A stretch of DNA of 64,000 bases, taken from NCBI GenBank assembly GCA_008638375.1, contig CM018036.1, forward strand, positions 1,772,001-1,836,000. The letters run 5' to 3'. A model generated the notes under the pieces. That model was not told where the DNA came from. It made no database searches and saw only the letters and a program-made list of their open reading frames with translations. A program made the translations under genes and the position numbers. This document shows, one piece after another, positions 35,007 through 49,500 of the stretch. Every line of letters starts with the position of its first letter. Position 1 is the first letter of the stretch. Origin of the DNA: Nyssa sinensis (Eukaryota; Streptophyta; Magnoliopsida; Cornales; Nyssaceae).

Positions 35007-36640
35007 TGTGATATTCTTGTCTCACTTGTGAGAATAGTATGATTAGAATATAAGACACTATAAGTCTTACTAACAATAACTCGGGTTTAAGATTTTGAGC
35101 CATAATGTTATAGACTCTTTCAGGTTATTAGGCCAGTAGGCTTGTGATATTATATTTATGGTATCAGAGCCAGTTTTCAAAAGGTAAAAGCCCCTAGAGT
35201 GTCTGCATAATAGACAGTTGGGAGATTGAGATCTATCCCATAATGACGTATGATTCTAAGGGAAGAGAATGTGATATTCCTGTCTTACATCGGTTAGGTG
35301 AGAGTAGGTCTGGCAAAACGGTTCCAAATCCGTCAACCCGCCCTAACCCGCCCACTATCAACCCGTCCTAACCCGCCCATTTAGTTAGCGGGTCATAAAC
35401 GGGTTGGGTAATAAAGAATCCGTCAATTTAGCGGGTCAATACGGGTTGAATATGGGTGTTTAACGGGTTGAGAATAAAAAATAATAAAATAATAAAAAAT
35501 ATATATATATATATATAGAGATATATATATATATAAGAATATATATATATATATATTTATATCTCTATTTGAAAAATAATAAAATACTAAAACATATACA
35601 ATAGATTATAAAACAAAATTAATATTTAGAGAATGTAATTCAACATCACCATATATATAAACAAAACATTGTATATGTGACAAGTTTATGATTAGAACAC
35701 ATATCTGGCTAAGAGGAAATCCCTCTCATTAAATATTGTTCATATATATATATATATAGATATAATTTTTTGCTAATGACTTCTCGCTTGTCTACCGAAT
35801 GTAATTCTTTAAACAAAACTAATCATATAATGAAAATAAGCAGCAAATGCTAGCAAAATCTTATGATTCACCCTGACAATCTCAGCTTGCATGACATTGT
35901 GAATATGGAAACTTTTCTAAATAATAATATTGTGAATACGAAAGTCCAGTGGGACAGAGGATACTACTGTTCCAGTTCATCCATCCAGGAAAATAGATAG
36001 AGAAAGGAGCAGAAAATGATCTAATGTTTTGACAAAACTAGTGTTAGATACTCAGGATCCTTATAGTTTTGCACTTTAAAATTGTCCAGTACAATATGCT
36101 TTTTGGACATTAAAATGAGAGCTCCAACGAAGGGATTTTCACAAGGACACTCAAAAGGGGCAAAATGAACCTCTTCTTACCATAGAAACCTTCTACATGA
36201 GAGATTAGTTCCATAGCTTCAATTGATTTTAAAGATCAAAGAATTCTGATAAGAAGTCAGTATTATATCGCTTCATTAGATTTACTAATAGAGAAATAAA
36301 AAAAAATTTAATATGTATTCACAAAAATTTTAACAGAAAAAAGTGATGAATTTTATTAGTTATATTATTTGATTGAGATGTGACAATCTTAGGTAGTGTT
36401 TTATTTATAAAAAAAAGTTGAGCAGCGGGTCAAATCCGGGTTGACCCGACCCGACCCGTCCCGTATTCGACCCGCTCAATTCGGGTAAAAAATGGGTTCA
36501 ACCCGTTTATGACCCGACCAGTTTACAACCCGCCCAAACCCGTCCAACCCGCCCATTTTGCCAGGCCTAGGTGAGAATAATATAATTAAAATACAAAAGA
36601 TCATAAATCTCACTATTAATAATTTTGACTTAAATTTTTA
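35007..36640 (+). mobile_element. TRIM-type miniature LTR retrotransposon, split by a hAT insertion
   Basis: A left LTR begins TGTGATATTCTTGTCTCACT at 35007 and ends near 35157. It is followed at about 35160 by TGGTATCAGAGCCAG, a primer-binding site matching initiator tRNA-Met. A short non-coding interior of about 100 bp and a purine run (AAGGGAAGAGAA, about 35259-35270) lead to the right LTR, which begins TGTGATATTCCTGTCTTACA. The right LTR is interrupted after 35304 by the hAT element and resumes at about 36570 with sequence parallel to the left LTR (ATAATATAATTAAAATA..., ...TTTAAGTCATAATGTT). No coding capacity. The exact right end and the 5-bp target duplication are not clear. Confidence 0.75.
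35305..36569. mobile_element. Non-autonomous hAT element, 1265 bp, inserted in the TRIM LTR
   Basis: Terminal inverted repeats TAGGTCTGGCAAAA (left) and TTTTGCCAGGCCTA (right). The target duplication is GGTGAGAG at 35297-35304 and GGTGAGAA at 36570-36577, 7 of 8 identical. Sub-terminal regions on both sides are rich in short GCGGGT/ACCCGC motifs in opposite orientation, as in many plant hAT elements with clustered transposase-binding sites. The interior is AT-rich with (TA)n tracts at about 35498-35560 and no transposase frame. Confidence 0.85.
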
Positions 36641-37595
36641 AGTCATAATGTTGCGGGTTCTTTCAGATTGTTAATCGTGATCGTGTTTAGACAATTAAAT
36701 AAATGTAAAATTGGGCAGGATAATAATATACTACTAGTGTAAATTATATACTATGTGGGTGAAATTTAAATAATTTGCAACATATATTATAAAAATCAAT
36801 TATAAACACAAAACATAAAATAAGATAAAATTTATCATATCCAATTCTTTTACTCCATCATTTTATGATTTTAATTTATAATAAAACAATCTATTATTGC
36901 GTTAAGACCCAACATCAAACTCTTTTACAAGCATAAAGCCCCAAATTTCACTGTATCCTATCTAACCTAATCCAATATAATATTCCAATAAAAAAAAGAA
37001 AGATAAAAAGACAAAGGATATATATGTCATTTCAGACACGGTCTCTCGTTGCGTTCTCTCCAACACAATGCCTGGTCGTGTACAGAACTCTATTTCCATT
37101 TTCCTAAATCATTTATCACTAATCTCACCGTCTGTCAAATCAACCACATCACTAGCCAATTAAATCACACAATGTTGACCACACTAACCAACCAGATTTC
37201 GTAGGTGAGAATGAGTTTCCTTCTTTGGAGGTAATTATAACACATCTACGGAAATTATAAAATAAGTGAGGGAGAGAATGCATTATTGGTAGAGCTTAGA
37301 CAGAGAGAACAGTGTTTTGTTCATCCGAAGGGAAAAAGCGGTTCTCCTTGCACTGGGAAGGGAGGAGGGAGAGAGAGAAAGAGGAGAGAGAAAATCTCAA
37401 TCTACGTTCGAGCCCTCTGTTGTTCTTTCGACTTCGAATGGTTGAATCTGAAACCAACATTTTTCATGCATTTATTGGCGATTTCAAAGCTACGATCTTG
37501 TGACGAAGGCTAGAAACCTTAAGCGATCGCTTGATGCAGTGATTTGATTTTGGCTGATTTGGCGGTGTACGTGGCCGTTGATTCGTCCGCAGAAA
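36641..37595. other. Promoter and 5' leader region of the PP2A-B gene
   Basis: Transition from AT-rich repeats to a GA-rich leader (37350-37400, GGGAGAGAGAGAAAGAGGAG) just before the ATG at 37596. Open frames at 37286-37513 and 37312-37503 overlap this leader and are not recognisable proteins. Confidence 0.5.
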
Positions 37596-40500
37596 ATGAA
37601 CGGTGGCGATGAAGAGGTCGCTGCAGCTCAGGCAGGCCCACCGCCGCCGCTTGAGTGGAAATTCTCCCAGGTTTTTGGTGAACGGACTGCCGGTGAAGAA
37701 GTTCAAGAAGGTATTATACTTATATTGCTTTAAACATCTTTGGATCCGCAGATTTTTTTTGGGTGTTTATATCGTGATTAGGGTTTGGTGATGTGATTTT
37801 GATCTGTTTTCGGATCGTTGATTGTTCAATAATTAGTTGATTTATCGTTTATTGGGAAAATCTCTAGATTTAGGTCGCGGGATTGATAGTGTTATGCATG
37901 TTAGTTTGATGCCTTGAATACAGGTTGTATTGAGTAATTTGGTCATGAATTGAGAAATGAACAGTATGCCACTGGATTTGATCGAGTTAGTGTTAGTTCG
38001 ATGTTGTTTCGTAAGTGCATGTACCTATTTTGGTATCATAATTAGTCGTTTAGAGTCCTAAATATCCGAAATAATAGATCGTGTTTGGGTCTTTATAATC
38101 AGCCATACAGTGTCTCAATAGTGTGGTTGGACTCGATGCTGAAATACAAATTATAATGTGTGTCTACGAAGCACGGACACTTTGGTTCATGTGTCTGTAT
38201 TGGACACCAACACTTTCCGAAACGCAAAAAAAGAGTATATAATTTTTTTTTTTTTTTTAAATTTTGGACACGTACTTAGACGTGTTTTTTTATATATTTT
38301 ATGTAATAGTTAGTAAATTTATTTTGAAACTTGATTCATGTATGTTAACGAGGAAATGAAAAAGTTATTAAATTTTTATTTAATGTTTTGTTATTTTAAT
38401 ATCTTAATAATATTTTTGTGTTTTTGCGTGTTTCTATGTCAATTTTAATTGAAATAACGTTATGTTTTTATGATATTGTCATATAAAAAAATTATATTTA
38501 TTCAACGTGTCCTACATTTTTGAGAAATGACATGTATCTGTATTTATATCCGTGTTCCCTGTCCGTATTCATATCTGTACTTCTTAGATGTGTGTGTATA
38601 CATATATACATTTAGATATATATGTATATATATGTGTGCGTTCGCGTATGTGTTTTATATGAATGAACTCAAAAGCTGACAAATTGTAAAAGAAAAAAAT
38701 AGAAGAACTTTTGAAGGAGAGTCAACTCCTGTTATTAGGCTTAATGATAGGCTGTTACGGTCTCTATACTTTTGGATCATGGTCCTCCACGTATAGATTC
38801 TTTTATTGAGTTTTTTTTGGGGTTTTAAGCATTTAAGTGTAAGCTGCCCCTTTTTTGTACTATCTTGCCCTTCTCGGGCATTTTAATAGAATTTCCTTTT
38901 ACCTATAAAAAAAAGCTAACAAATTGTTACCATCAATTAATGACATCGAACTTTGTTTGCCTTCCTACTGCTAGAGATGAGAGGGGCTTGACAAGTGAGA
39001 ATAATGTCTAGAGGGCTCTAGGGACGGCAAGGGAGGATTGGGTGCATGTGGCTGTTTAGAAGAGCATGGGTGGCTGTTTGTTGGGATTAATGATGGATAA
39101 AATGCTCCTGATACGCCTGAATTCTTGATGGGAATCTACATAGAGCTGTGTATAATGAATTAGAGGGTTTGTTTTGGGATTCTAAGGAAGCTTGTCCATC
39201 AGAAAGTGTAAATTTAACCTCAAAAAATGCAGTAATTTTGAAGGATACAAACCCATTAAACCCAAGCGAACCATACAGAGCACTGCCTCAATCTGATAGA
39301 GGATCGATGAAGAAAGTAACATTTCAATAGGAACAGGCTAAGATTAAATGCAGACAGTTATGGGAATTTCTTAATATTTATCTTTTATTGAACCAACATT
39401 TGAAATTCATATTGAATGAAGGGTAAACAAGGCATTTACACGAAACAATGGAATGACATAACAATAAGGGAGGCAATTGTTACCAACATTGAAATAGAAA
39501 GATTTCGGTGTAATTTCTAGAAATTCAAGCATAGCATGTATAATTTCACCTTATTTTAGGGGAAGTTAATGTAGTTTACCCTATATTTTTCTTATGTTCA
39601 TTTGTTAGATTAGAAAATGTCATACCTAGTATTCAATAATTGTTGGATTGTCTTCAAATATTTGAGAAATATCGAATACATGTTAGGATTTTTTTTTGAC
39701 ATGTGAATACATGTTAGAAATTTTAAAAATTATTTTCAAATTATGGATACATGCAGGGAGTGTTGGACACTTGTCTACACGTGTCTAAAGTGTACGATAT
39801 GAATACAATGACCTTCTAGAAGCATCTATGCTTTATAGATTCCAATGGTTATCCTTTTGTCAATTGATTTATATGCACCCCAAACCCAAATTTCCAAACC
39901 ATTGGACATTTCAAAGACAAGGGCTCATCGCTGCTATTCCTGAACTTCTTTCTACAACAACTCTTGCTTCATGCTTTTTGAAGGTCGCAAGCTTGGTGAC
40001 TTGGATGCTTTTAAAGAAAGCGTTTTAGCCATGTTTGACGCTTGAATGCAAATTCCATGGGGTTAGCCCAGTGGCAAGCTGAGCCACGATAAACACCTTC
40101 AGGTGTGAGGCTGTGTTCGAAACCCCATGGCAGAAATGATTTTTTTGGGGCCATCCCCCATGATCCGGCACTATGTCAATATCCGATAATTACCTGGTGT
40201 GAGTGGGATGGGCTTTGACACTGTTTCGTAATTGTTGGAGCGTGACGTGCATCAAGATTACACTGGTGATAGGGTTTCATGCCATGGTTGCTGTTGTTTT
40301 ATTGTTTTTGAATGATGTGTGGGTTAGTGTTTAAAAAACAGATTGTTGTTCTAGAACCAAGTTGTGGAAGAATGTGGGGAAGAATTTTCTATAGGTCGTT
40401 ATTGCCCGTACGCCATCTAGGTTTGTGGGCAAATATTGTCGAGAGTCTCCAACAGTTTCTTGCTTATTTATGGGGAACTTTTGAGTATTTTTAGAGTGGT

Positions 40501-43500
40501 AGAGATTACGTTTCTGGATCTGAACATGTAAAACTACCTACTCCCTTAGAAGCTTAAGCTGTTAGCAATGGTGTCACTTGAGTATTTAATCCTCCAACCC
40601 CCTCTTTCCTCCCCCCTCATGTGTGGCCAAACTCTTCACTATGAGTGGGCCTTTCTTTGCGTTGATACCAAGTTGAATTTGTCTACAGGTCAACAATTAA
40701 AGTGAAAAGAAAAGAATAAGAAGAAGAGAAGAAGGGGAAAAAAAGAATATTGCATGGCTGATTGCATGGAAGAAATAATAAGATCTTCTCGATCAGTGTA
40801 TGAGAGGTTCAAGATGACATTCTCGTGGTAGAGTGGGTGTGGTAGTTGATCCACCAGTTGGGATCGTTGTTGGATATTACTCATTTACTTGCATAGCTAA
40901 AGTTGGCCTTCTTGACCCCTATAATGAGTGAACAGCTGGAATAAAGGCTGCAGTCACATGCTGATTCATTTATACCCATGCCTGAAAAGAGAATGAGTGA
41001 TGATAAAAATGAAAGAACAAAGTCTGTCAAATCTATTCATGCAATACCGCGTGGCTGATTGCATGGAAGAAATACATGGTTTCAGTCAATTTTTTTTCCA
41101 CCGGTATGTGTTGTTTCATCAAAGCGTTAATGGAAGATGAACTTGCTGAGTTGTGCCATTTGTACACTGATACAAGCATTTAGTCTTCATTGTTCTACTG
41201 AATTTTGCTGAAGATGAGATGTACTGTGCTGTATACTCGGGAACCAATTTCGCTGGCCATAAACAGAAAACGATATTGACGAGTTCAGGGGTTATATACA
41301 GTATTTGCTGTTGATTGAAATTGAGTGTTCCAAGAGCAAAACATGCTTGAGAAACATAATTATTTCATTTTGGAATTTTAGGAAATAATTACATTTCACA
41401 AGTAATTGTGGATTATTTGTTGTGCTAAAAACATTCATGAATGATTTGTGAAGTATGGACGCAGAAAAATCTACTCTCTCTCTCTCTCTGTGCGCGCGCG
41501 CTGATTTATTTTTTGTAATTTTGGCTGCAGTCTTATAGTGTACTTCCTAACCTGTTTGCTTTGAGTGCTGTGTTTACTTTTGCAGTTGATATCATTTCAG
41601 CAATTGAGTTTGATAAGACTGGTGACCATCTCGCTACTGGTGACCGCGGGGGCAGGGTGGTATTATTCGAAAGAACTGATACAAAAGATGTGCGTTTTTG
41701 GAACTCTCATGGACATTATTTATTAAATATTGACCTCATATATTACCTTACTGTTTTCTGATTGTTGCAATATTGTAATATTTTTGTAAAATGTAATTTG
41801 TAGCCTGGTGGAAGTCGAAGGGATCTAGAGAGGACGGATTATCCAATTAGTAGACATCCCGAGTTCCGTTATAAAACTGAGTTTCAGAGCCACGAGCCTG
41901 AGGTATTGATTTTCACCAGTGCCATTTTACTTGCTGAATCTGGATTGTTATGATTCATTCTGCATTTGCATCTTTTTTCTTTCAGTTTGATTACCTGAAG
42001 AGCTTGGAAATCGAGGAGAAAATCAACAAGATCAGATGGTGCCAAACAGCTAATGGTGCGCTGTTTCTTCTATCGACTAATGATAAAACCATCAAGTTTT
42101 GGAAGGTGGGAAATTTAATTTGTTTTACATCGTTTTTTTCTTCTTATTCTTTTTTTTTTTTTGAAAAAAAAGATTCAGCTACCAGTTTCGGAGATTTACG
42201 TATATATTATTATATGCAACATAGATTGCTTTTGTTTTTCAATCAAAAGTAGGCTTGATTTTTCTTTTCCTGCAAGATCTTTTCCTTTTTAGAACTACGC
42301 ATTCGGTCATTTTCAGTCATTGGTTCAAAATTTGTTTCCCTTTTCCTGTTTTATGTAAGTCCCTAATTTTTGTTTTTTGTTTTTTGTGGATTCTCTATTT
42401 TCAACTTGCATATTGTGGCACCACTGTCTTCTGGCATGAGTGATATAATGCAAAAAAAAACATGGGCTCAGAGGGAGGGGTGCCATCTCAATGCCTAGTG
42501 GATGATTTTGACTGGGACAAAAGCACTATTTGTCAAATGAAATAGGAGATGTAAGTTAAGGGCATACTGCATTTGACAATTGTTGACAAAACTATGATAC
42601 TGGTGTGTATTGTTGCCAGCTATGAATTCCCTTAATTGAACTTTGGTTTTATAGTGCATGGGCCATGCATGCATCAATTTTTTTAGTATCAATCTCAAAT
42701 TGCCAAGTATTGTTAAGTCAGCAAAATAAAAGGATTGAGACTCGAAACTTCTATTGCCATCAGGTCTCTTCCATTAAAATGCAATTTTGAAACTTCCATA
42801 TTTTCTTTTTTGTCATCAAATTTTGCTGACTTCTTTGAATGACAATAGTTTTAAAAAATGCTACATCAGTTTTTTGATCCAATTCTTTATATATGTATAT
42901 ATGTATACCAACAAGCTTTAGCTTGGCTGGTACCTCCTCCACTCCCCATATGGGAGGTTGAGGGTTCAAGTCCCCCTTAGGGGTAAAGTGTGTGTGGGTG
43001 TGTGATTTACCTATTAAAAAAATGTATGTGTGTGTATAGGGAATGTTCCCTGCTTGCAATGTTCTGTATCGTCCCTTGACCTCGAGTAGTTAGTTTTCAG
43101 GATTCATTTAGTTTAGTTGAGTTAAATTTGAGAATATTCTTTTTGAGAAGTAAATGTGATTGTGTAAATTTAAGAATATTCTTTGAAGTTGTTGCAAAAT
43201 TTCATTAAGTGGAATACAGGGGGGCCAAATTTCTCTTGAAGAGATTGGGTCTGTCTCATAGAGAGGATGGAAGAAGTGCCTTCAAATATGTGTTGGGCAT
43301 AAAACTTTGAGCCAGCCTTACCTTCTAGTTTTATATTGTAGTCTATATTAGTAAAGATAATTCACAAAACACTTGGTAAATGGTTGTTACCTTCATTTCA
43401 CCTTGTTCACACTGAATTGTTATCTCAAATAGATATATTTAAATGTCAGTTGTGCATCTTAAATGTTTATGTCCTGCACCCGGTGTCTTATATACTATTT

Positions 43501-46500
43501 TTTTTTGTGCATTAAACAGGTCCAAGAAAAAAAGGTTAAGAAAATTTCTGACATGAACGTCGACCCTTCTAAAGCTGTTGGAAATGGCAGTGTTGCTACT
43601 TCAAGTGTCTCTTCCAGCATTAAACCATATCTTGCCAATGGAGGATGCCCAGATAGATCATACAATGATTTGAGCAGTGACTTCTCATTCCCTCCTGGGG
43701 GCATTCCATCACTTCGTTTACCCATGGTAGTTGTACTCAACCTAAGCTGCTTTTTTTCCTGCAGTAACCATGGTTTTCAAATAAATTATGGATAAATGTA
43801 AGCATCTTCAAATTGTACCATTTCTATTTTACCCAAATTAACCTACCGATGTAGTGAAAGGTGTAATTAACAAGGCATAAAAAGGAAGGGGGAACAAAGA
43901 AAAAACAGAAAAAAAGGAAGCGAGTGACCTGCACCTGATCCTTCGCCTTTGACCAATTAACAAGGCATAACATTTGCTGCAAGGTGCACAAAAGTGACTT
44001 TGCAGCCTTTGTAGTAGCATTCACTTTATTCTGTTGGCTTGATTGATCAAATATGTGTTGCCACTTATTTAAAAAAAAATAATAATAAAAAAGATAAATT
44101 TATTTAAATTTACTTTGTCATGCTTTTACTCGTACAATGCGTAATTATGAACATTTAACCTTTTTCTGTTGCAAATAATTATAATATATATGTATATATG
44201 GAGAACATATCAATTGGTACACTGATGGTAATGATATTCATTTGTTTTATTCATTGTTTCTATCAATCCAAACGATTCCACGTAACACTTAAAATATACA
44301 ATCTGCAGGTGACTAGTCAAGAGACCAGCCTTTTGGCGAGATGTAGAAGGGTATACGCTCATGCACATGATTATCATATCAATTCTATTTCAAGTAACAG
44401 GTGGGGATCCATTCTTTTTGTTATGGTGTACATGCACTTCCCATTTAAATTTATTGGTTCTTAAACACTTCTGTTTTTGTGTTTTTTGTTTCTTTGATAT
44501 TTAGATAGTTTCATGACTTTAAAGTGGTGCAATGATATTATTTGCATATTGTTATTATCTCATTCTATTTTCTTCCATGACAAGGCAAGATTTTTTCATC
44601 ATTTTACATGCCCATCAAAAGAGGCTTAAATGTGATCAACAGCTTTAGTTTTATGTAATCAAGTGTTTTCAGGTCCTACTGGTTAGCAATAGTTGGATTT
44701 TTTTCACTGAGTTCAGCCTCTATTTAATTTCATTATCAGTGCAAAGCCCTCTAGCTGAAGGTAAAATAAGGGGGGAGAATGGCTGAAACTGACATGAATT
44801 GAATAATTGGAGAATACATACACACACACATTGGCGGATCTATGTATAGTCTAGTTGGGGCCATGCCCCCCCCCCCCCCCCCCCCCAAAAAAAAAGAAGT
44901 TTTTGAAATTTTGATTTTTCACCACTATTTTTTTATAGATTTTTTTTTAAATATTAGAAATTGCCCCCCCCAAATATTTTCATATTTTTATAAGAGACCT
45001 TAAATTATAATTTATATATCCACCTATGAAGCACGGACACTCTATTTTGGTTCACGTGTCCATATCGGACATTGACACTTCCCGGACAGTTGAATCATGG
45101 ATGTTGATGATTAAATGAAAAAGTTCTTTAATTTTTATTTAATGACTTTGTTATTTTAACATTGTAGTAATGTTTTTTAAATTTGTATATTTTTATGTCA
45201 ATTTTAATTGAAATAACTTTAGGTTTTTATTATATGGTCATGGAAAAATATAAAAAATTTATATATATTCAACGTGCCCGTGCTTTACTTTTTAAAGAAA
45301 TAACATATCTGCTTGTCCTTGTCGTATCTGTGTCTCGTGTCTGTCTCCGTACTTCTTAGTCTGCCACTGCATGCACACATATTTAAATATCATGTTGACT
45401 GAAGGCAGGCCCTTTGGTTGTTTAGACAGAGGCTAAACTTTCCACCTATGTCGAGAAGAAAAGATGGCAGTCCTCTAGGAGGTATGTGAGTGAGTGCATT
45501 ATCCAAGTTTGACAGAAAAGATACGTTTTTCTGGCCCCAAATATCTGGGCTAACTTGATAAGGCATGATTTATATTAGATAGTGTTTTGGTGGCATGGGT
45601 TATATGCAACGTGCATTCTCTCCTCTATCCGCTGCGGCACTGCCACTTTGTTACGAGTGGTTGATAATTGAAAGTATATTCAAGGATTAAAATTTCATTT
45701 GTTTTTTTCCCCCATCTAAACAGTCGAAATATTTTTGTTTCTCAATGAACCGATATGAGACACAAGTGTAATACTAAAATTCACATGTTTTTATCGAAAC
45801 ATACTTTGTTTTTGTGAAAACATATTAAAACTGGTCGAAACATATTAAAACGGTAAAAATATTTTTTAAAAGTTGGTAAAAGATAATATCTATTTTTTTC
45901 TTAAATGAAAAATGTCAAAATTCATAATTACAAGAAGATATCTCTATTCTTCCCCCTTCTCCCCCCAAAATGAACTAGTAGATAATGAAAAGTAATAGTT
46001 CAAATGAAAAAATAGGTGAACAATTAATTTTAATCCTTAGTTACTAATTATAATAGGCTTAACATGCTATTTGTTTTACTTAAATTGTTATTTTGTGTGT
46101 GATTTGTGTCAAACTGTCTAATTCGTGTATTATTACATAGTACATGTTATAATATTGTATTTAATTATAATAATTTCATATGCTTATAAAAAAATTATAA
46201 TAATTTCATTCATAAAAAATTAGCTCTAAAATTTTGTATACTTTAGTAAAAAATTATTTGGTATTAATAAATAGTTTATATTTACATTTCTCTCTCAATT
46301 TTATCCTAGTATCTTCTTGTGTGGATGAATGTATCCTAAAATATTTCCAAGTAGTGAATTATAATTTTTGTCTTCATACATTCATATATTTTACTTTATA
46401 TTTTCAAGTGTTTCTACCCGTTTTAGTTTTTCTTCATCGTTTTCCATTGTATTTTCAATACATTTCCATTTCTTGGACGACCAAAATAATGTTCCGAAAC

Positions 46501-49500
46501 GAAATTTTGATCCTTGAGTATATCCAGTTTTAATAACATGTATATGTGCTTGTTTTGAGAGAAGTGTAAGAGAATCTTGCATTGATTCCTTTTCCATTTT
46601 CTCCATTTTCTTTATTTAAGACCCTGTCAAGGAAAACTCTCCTCTTAATGTAATACTATAAATAAGTGCTGAAGTTATTGTTTAGTTATATAGATTTGTG
46701 AGTGGAATAACTGTCCAGTGTATGGAGAAAATCGAAGAAGATTTTTTGACATATGAAAATAAGGTTTACTTGCTGAAGTGGTCTGTGAGGCTTTCTTTGT
46801 GGTTTTGTGTTGTTATTTTATCATTTAGGTCATCAACTCCACCTTATGCATATAAACATAGTGATTTGGCTTTGTTAACATTACATTTTGCTATCTGATA
46901 GTTACATGTTTAAAGTTTGACCTTGGGATTATTGGGACATGCATGTTTTCCCAATTTTGTTGGATGGTCTGGCTAAATCTTGATTCTGAAAGTACCTATT
47001 TTTTATACAGAACAAGCACGTAGTAACCTTTTTCTTTTTGGGGAGAAGGGGGGTATTATTGTTTCTGGATTATTTGTGCAAAGTATCATCTTTGCTGTCT
47101 TTACTGTTTTGGCTCATAATTTTTCTTATAACTCAACAGCCATAGAGAACCTGGGATAAATTTGATATTTATAATTCATTTAAATTGTTAGGCTACCATT
47201 GTATAACTGTACGGTTGAGACATAGTAAATTAAACTTCTTTTATTCTGTGCCTGCAGCTACAGCATGTAGTCTGCCCCCCATTTATTATATGGTTTTTTC
47301 AGAATCTCACTGCCCTCTCTCTTATTTTCTAGTGATGGCGAAACTTTTATATCAGCTGATGATCTGCGAATAAACCTTTGGAACTTGGAAATCAGCAACC
47401 AAAGTTTCAATATTGTTGATGTGAAGCCTGCAAACATGGAGGATCTAACTGGTATGGTAGGCATTTTTATTGGAACTTCCAAATTAATTCATGTTGTTTC
47501 CGACTTTTTCCCTTTTTCTTTTCATGTTAGTTTCCATGTATTAATGAAGGATGCTTTCAGTCAAGGGCGGGAGCAAGTAGGGTCTGGGGTGGGCTATAGC
47601 CCTCCCAAAAAATTTGATTTTTTTTCCATACATGCAAAATTTTGGCCATTTTTAAACTAGCCCACCCCAAAATTTTGGCTCAGCCCAATGTTTACCCATC
47701 GTTTCTCTTCTATTTTAATCTTTGTTTGGATGCTAAGAAAATTTCATTTGTCATTTATTTGATTAAAAACTCCTTATTTAAGTTTTGTTTTTATATCTCA
47801 CTTCTGGTTTTGCATGGGACCAATAGTTTTTACTATATATATATATATATATATATTTTCCATCTAACATTTTTCTCCTTCCTCTTTGGTGATCCTATTT
47901 TGCTATTTATGTTATACAAGGACTGTTACTCTGTTAGGGGGGATTTGGGGAACTCACGATATCGTGTCAACCAGTTTTTTACGTGGATGTGATTAACTGG
48001 CATTGTTGTTCCCTTGATTAGGAAATAATGGATTGTCTGAAAACCCCAACCTTGAATTCAGTTCCTTATGTAACTGCAGGAGATGTTTTCTGCTGTGCTG
48101 TCCCTCCTCGTTTTGAAAAAAATAGGCCAGCCCACTTATTGATTTCCAGAATTTCCCCTCAATGAGTTACTTTACAACCTTCCATTCCTAATGGTTATTT
48201 AATGAGTTCTTTAGATCTAGACCCTCTTTGTTTGGTGATACTACAAGTTTGAGTCTTAAATGTTAATTTATTTATTATTGCAGAGGTGATAACATCAGCA
48301 GAATTCCATCCTACCCATTGTAACATGTTAGCATATAGTAGTTCAAAAGGATCAATCCGTCTTATTGATTTGCGGCAATCAGCTTTGTGTGATACGCACA
48401 CGAAATTGTAAGTGTTTTATTTCCAAAAAATGTTAAGCATTTTAGTGGCTTCTGTTCTGGTTTAGTTATTTCTGTATTGCATCTGCCTCGTAAGAATTGA
48501 AATTGAAATAAGATAAATGGAAGAAAATTTTGAGGTTGGCTGGCAGCTTTGAGATCGTCAAAACATGCTCAGCCTTCTTCCCTCCCCTCACACCCCAGCC
48601 CAAAAAAAGGTAGTAAATAAAGATGAAGTGTTGCCCTTTAAGTTCTTTCTTTCAAATGGCATTCATATGGATCAGGCACTGATATCCTTTCATACAGGTT
48701 TGAGGAACAGGAGGCACCTGGTTCAAGGTCTTTTTTTACCGAGATAATAGCCTCAATTTCAGATATTAAATTTGGAAAGGATGGAAGATATATACTTAGT
48801 CGTGATTACATGACTCTTAAGGTTCGGATTTTATATTTTCTGCTAACTTGAACTTTATATTTGGTATTTATCACAGCTAGATATGTGTGCTCTGGAGTCT
48901 GGAGTGCTGCACATGGTTTGGGTCTTTGGACTTTAAACTCTATTTAACATGCCATGACAATTTTTTCAGATTTTAAATATTATTCTGTTCCATAAGACAC
49001 TGAAATGGTATAATGAGGGTGTATATGATATGTATCATAGAGTATAAAATTGGACTTCTAGAAGTTGGTCTTTTTTTTTTTAGGGAAAAAAAGGTGATAG
49101 CAATCATGGCTGAAAAAGATACACCAAAAGCTATATCATGTGTGCACTTCAATGTTACGAACATGGGGGATATGTGCCCTAACACATTTACTTTGGAAAC
49201 TTTCCCAACAAGACTGATTAACAAAGAAATAAAGAACATGTGCATAGTTCACCCTAAATTTCATACTTCCTGAATATATTCCTTCTAGTGCATGGTTATA
49301 TCAAAATGATTGGAAGTACCCATGTTTAAGAAGCCATTTTGCTAGATCCCCAAAGTCAATGATGAAGAAAAATTGGCCGTGGTGATAGTTTGAGCATTTG
49401 CTGTAAACTTAGATTTAGAGATAAGATGAATTCTCCATCTAGACACTTGTACCCAACCTGCCTTCCTGAGTCCACGTAATAAACCAAAAGAATGGAGAAG

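Noticed and set aside
35007..35304. Possible solo LTR of a large Copia element
   Set aside because: The primer-binding site and the second LTR are only about 100 bp apart, which fits a TRIM rather than a full Copia element.
41489..41512. CT-GC run before PP2A-B exon 2 considered as a CpG promoter
   Set aside because: Short simple repeat inside an intron, with the acceptor of exon 2 close by.
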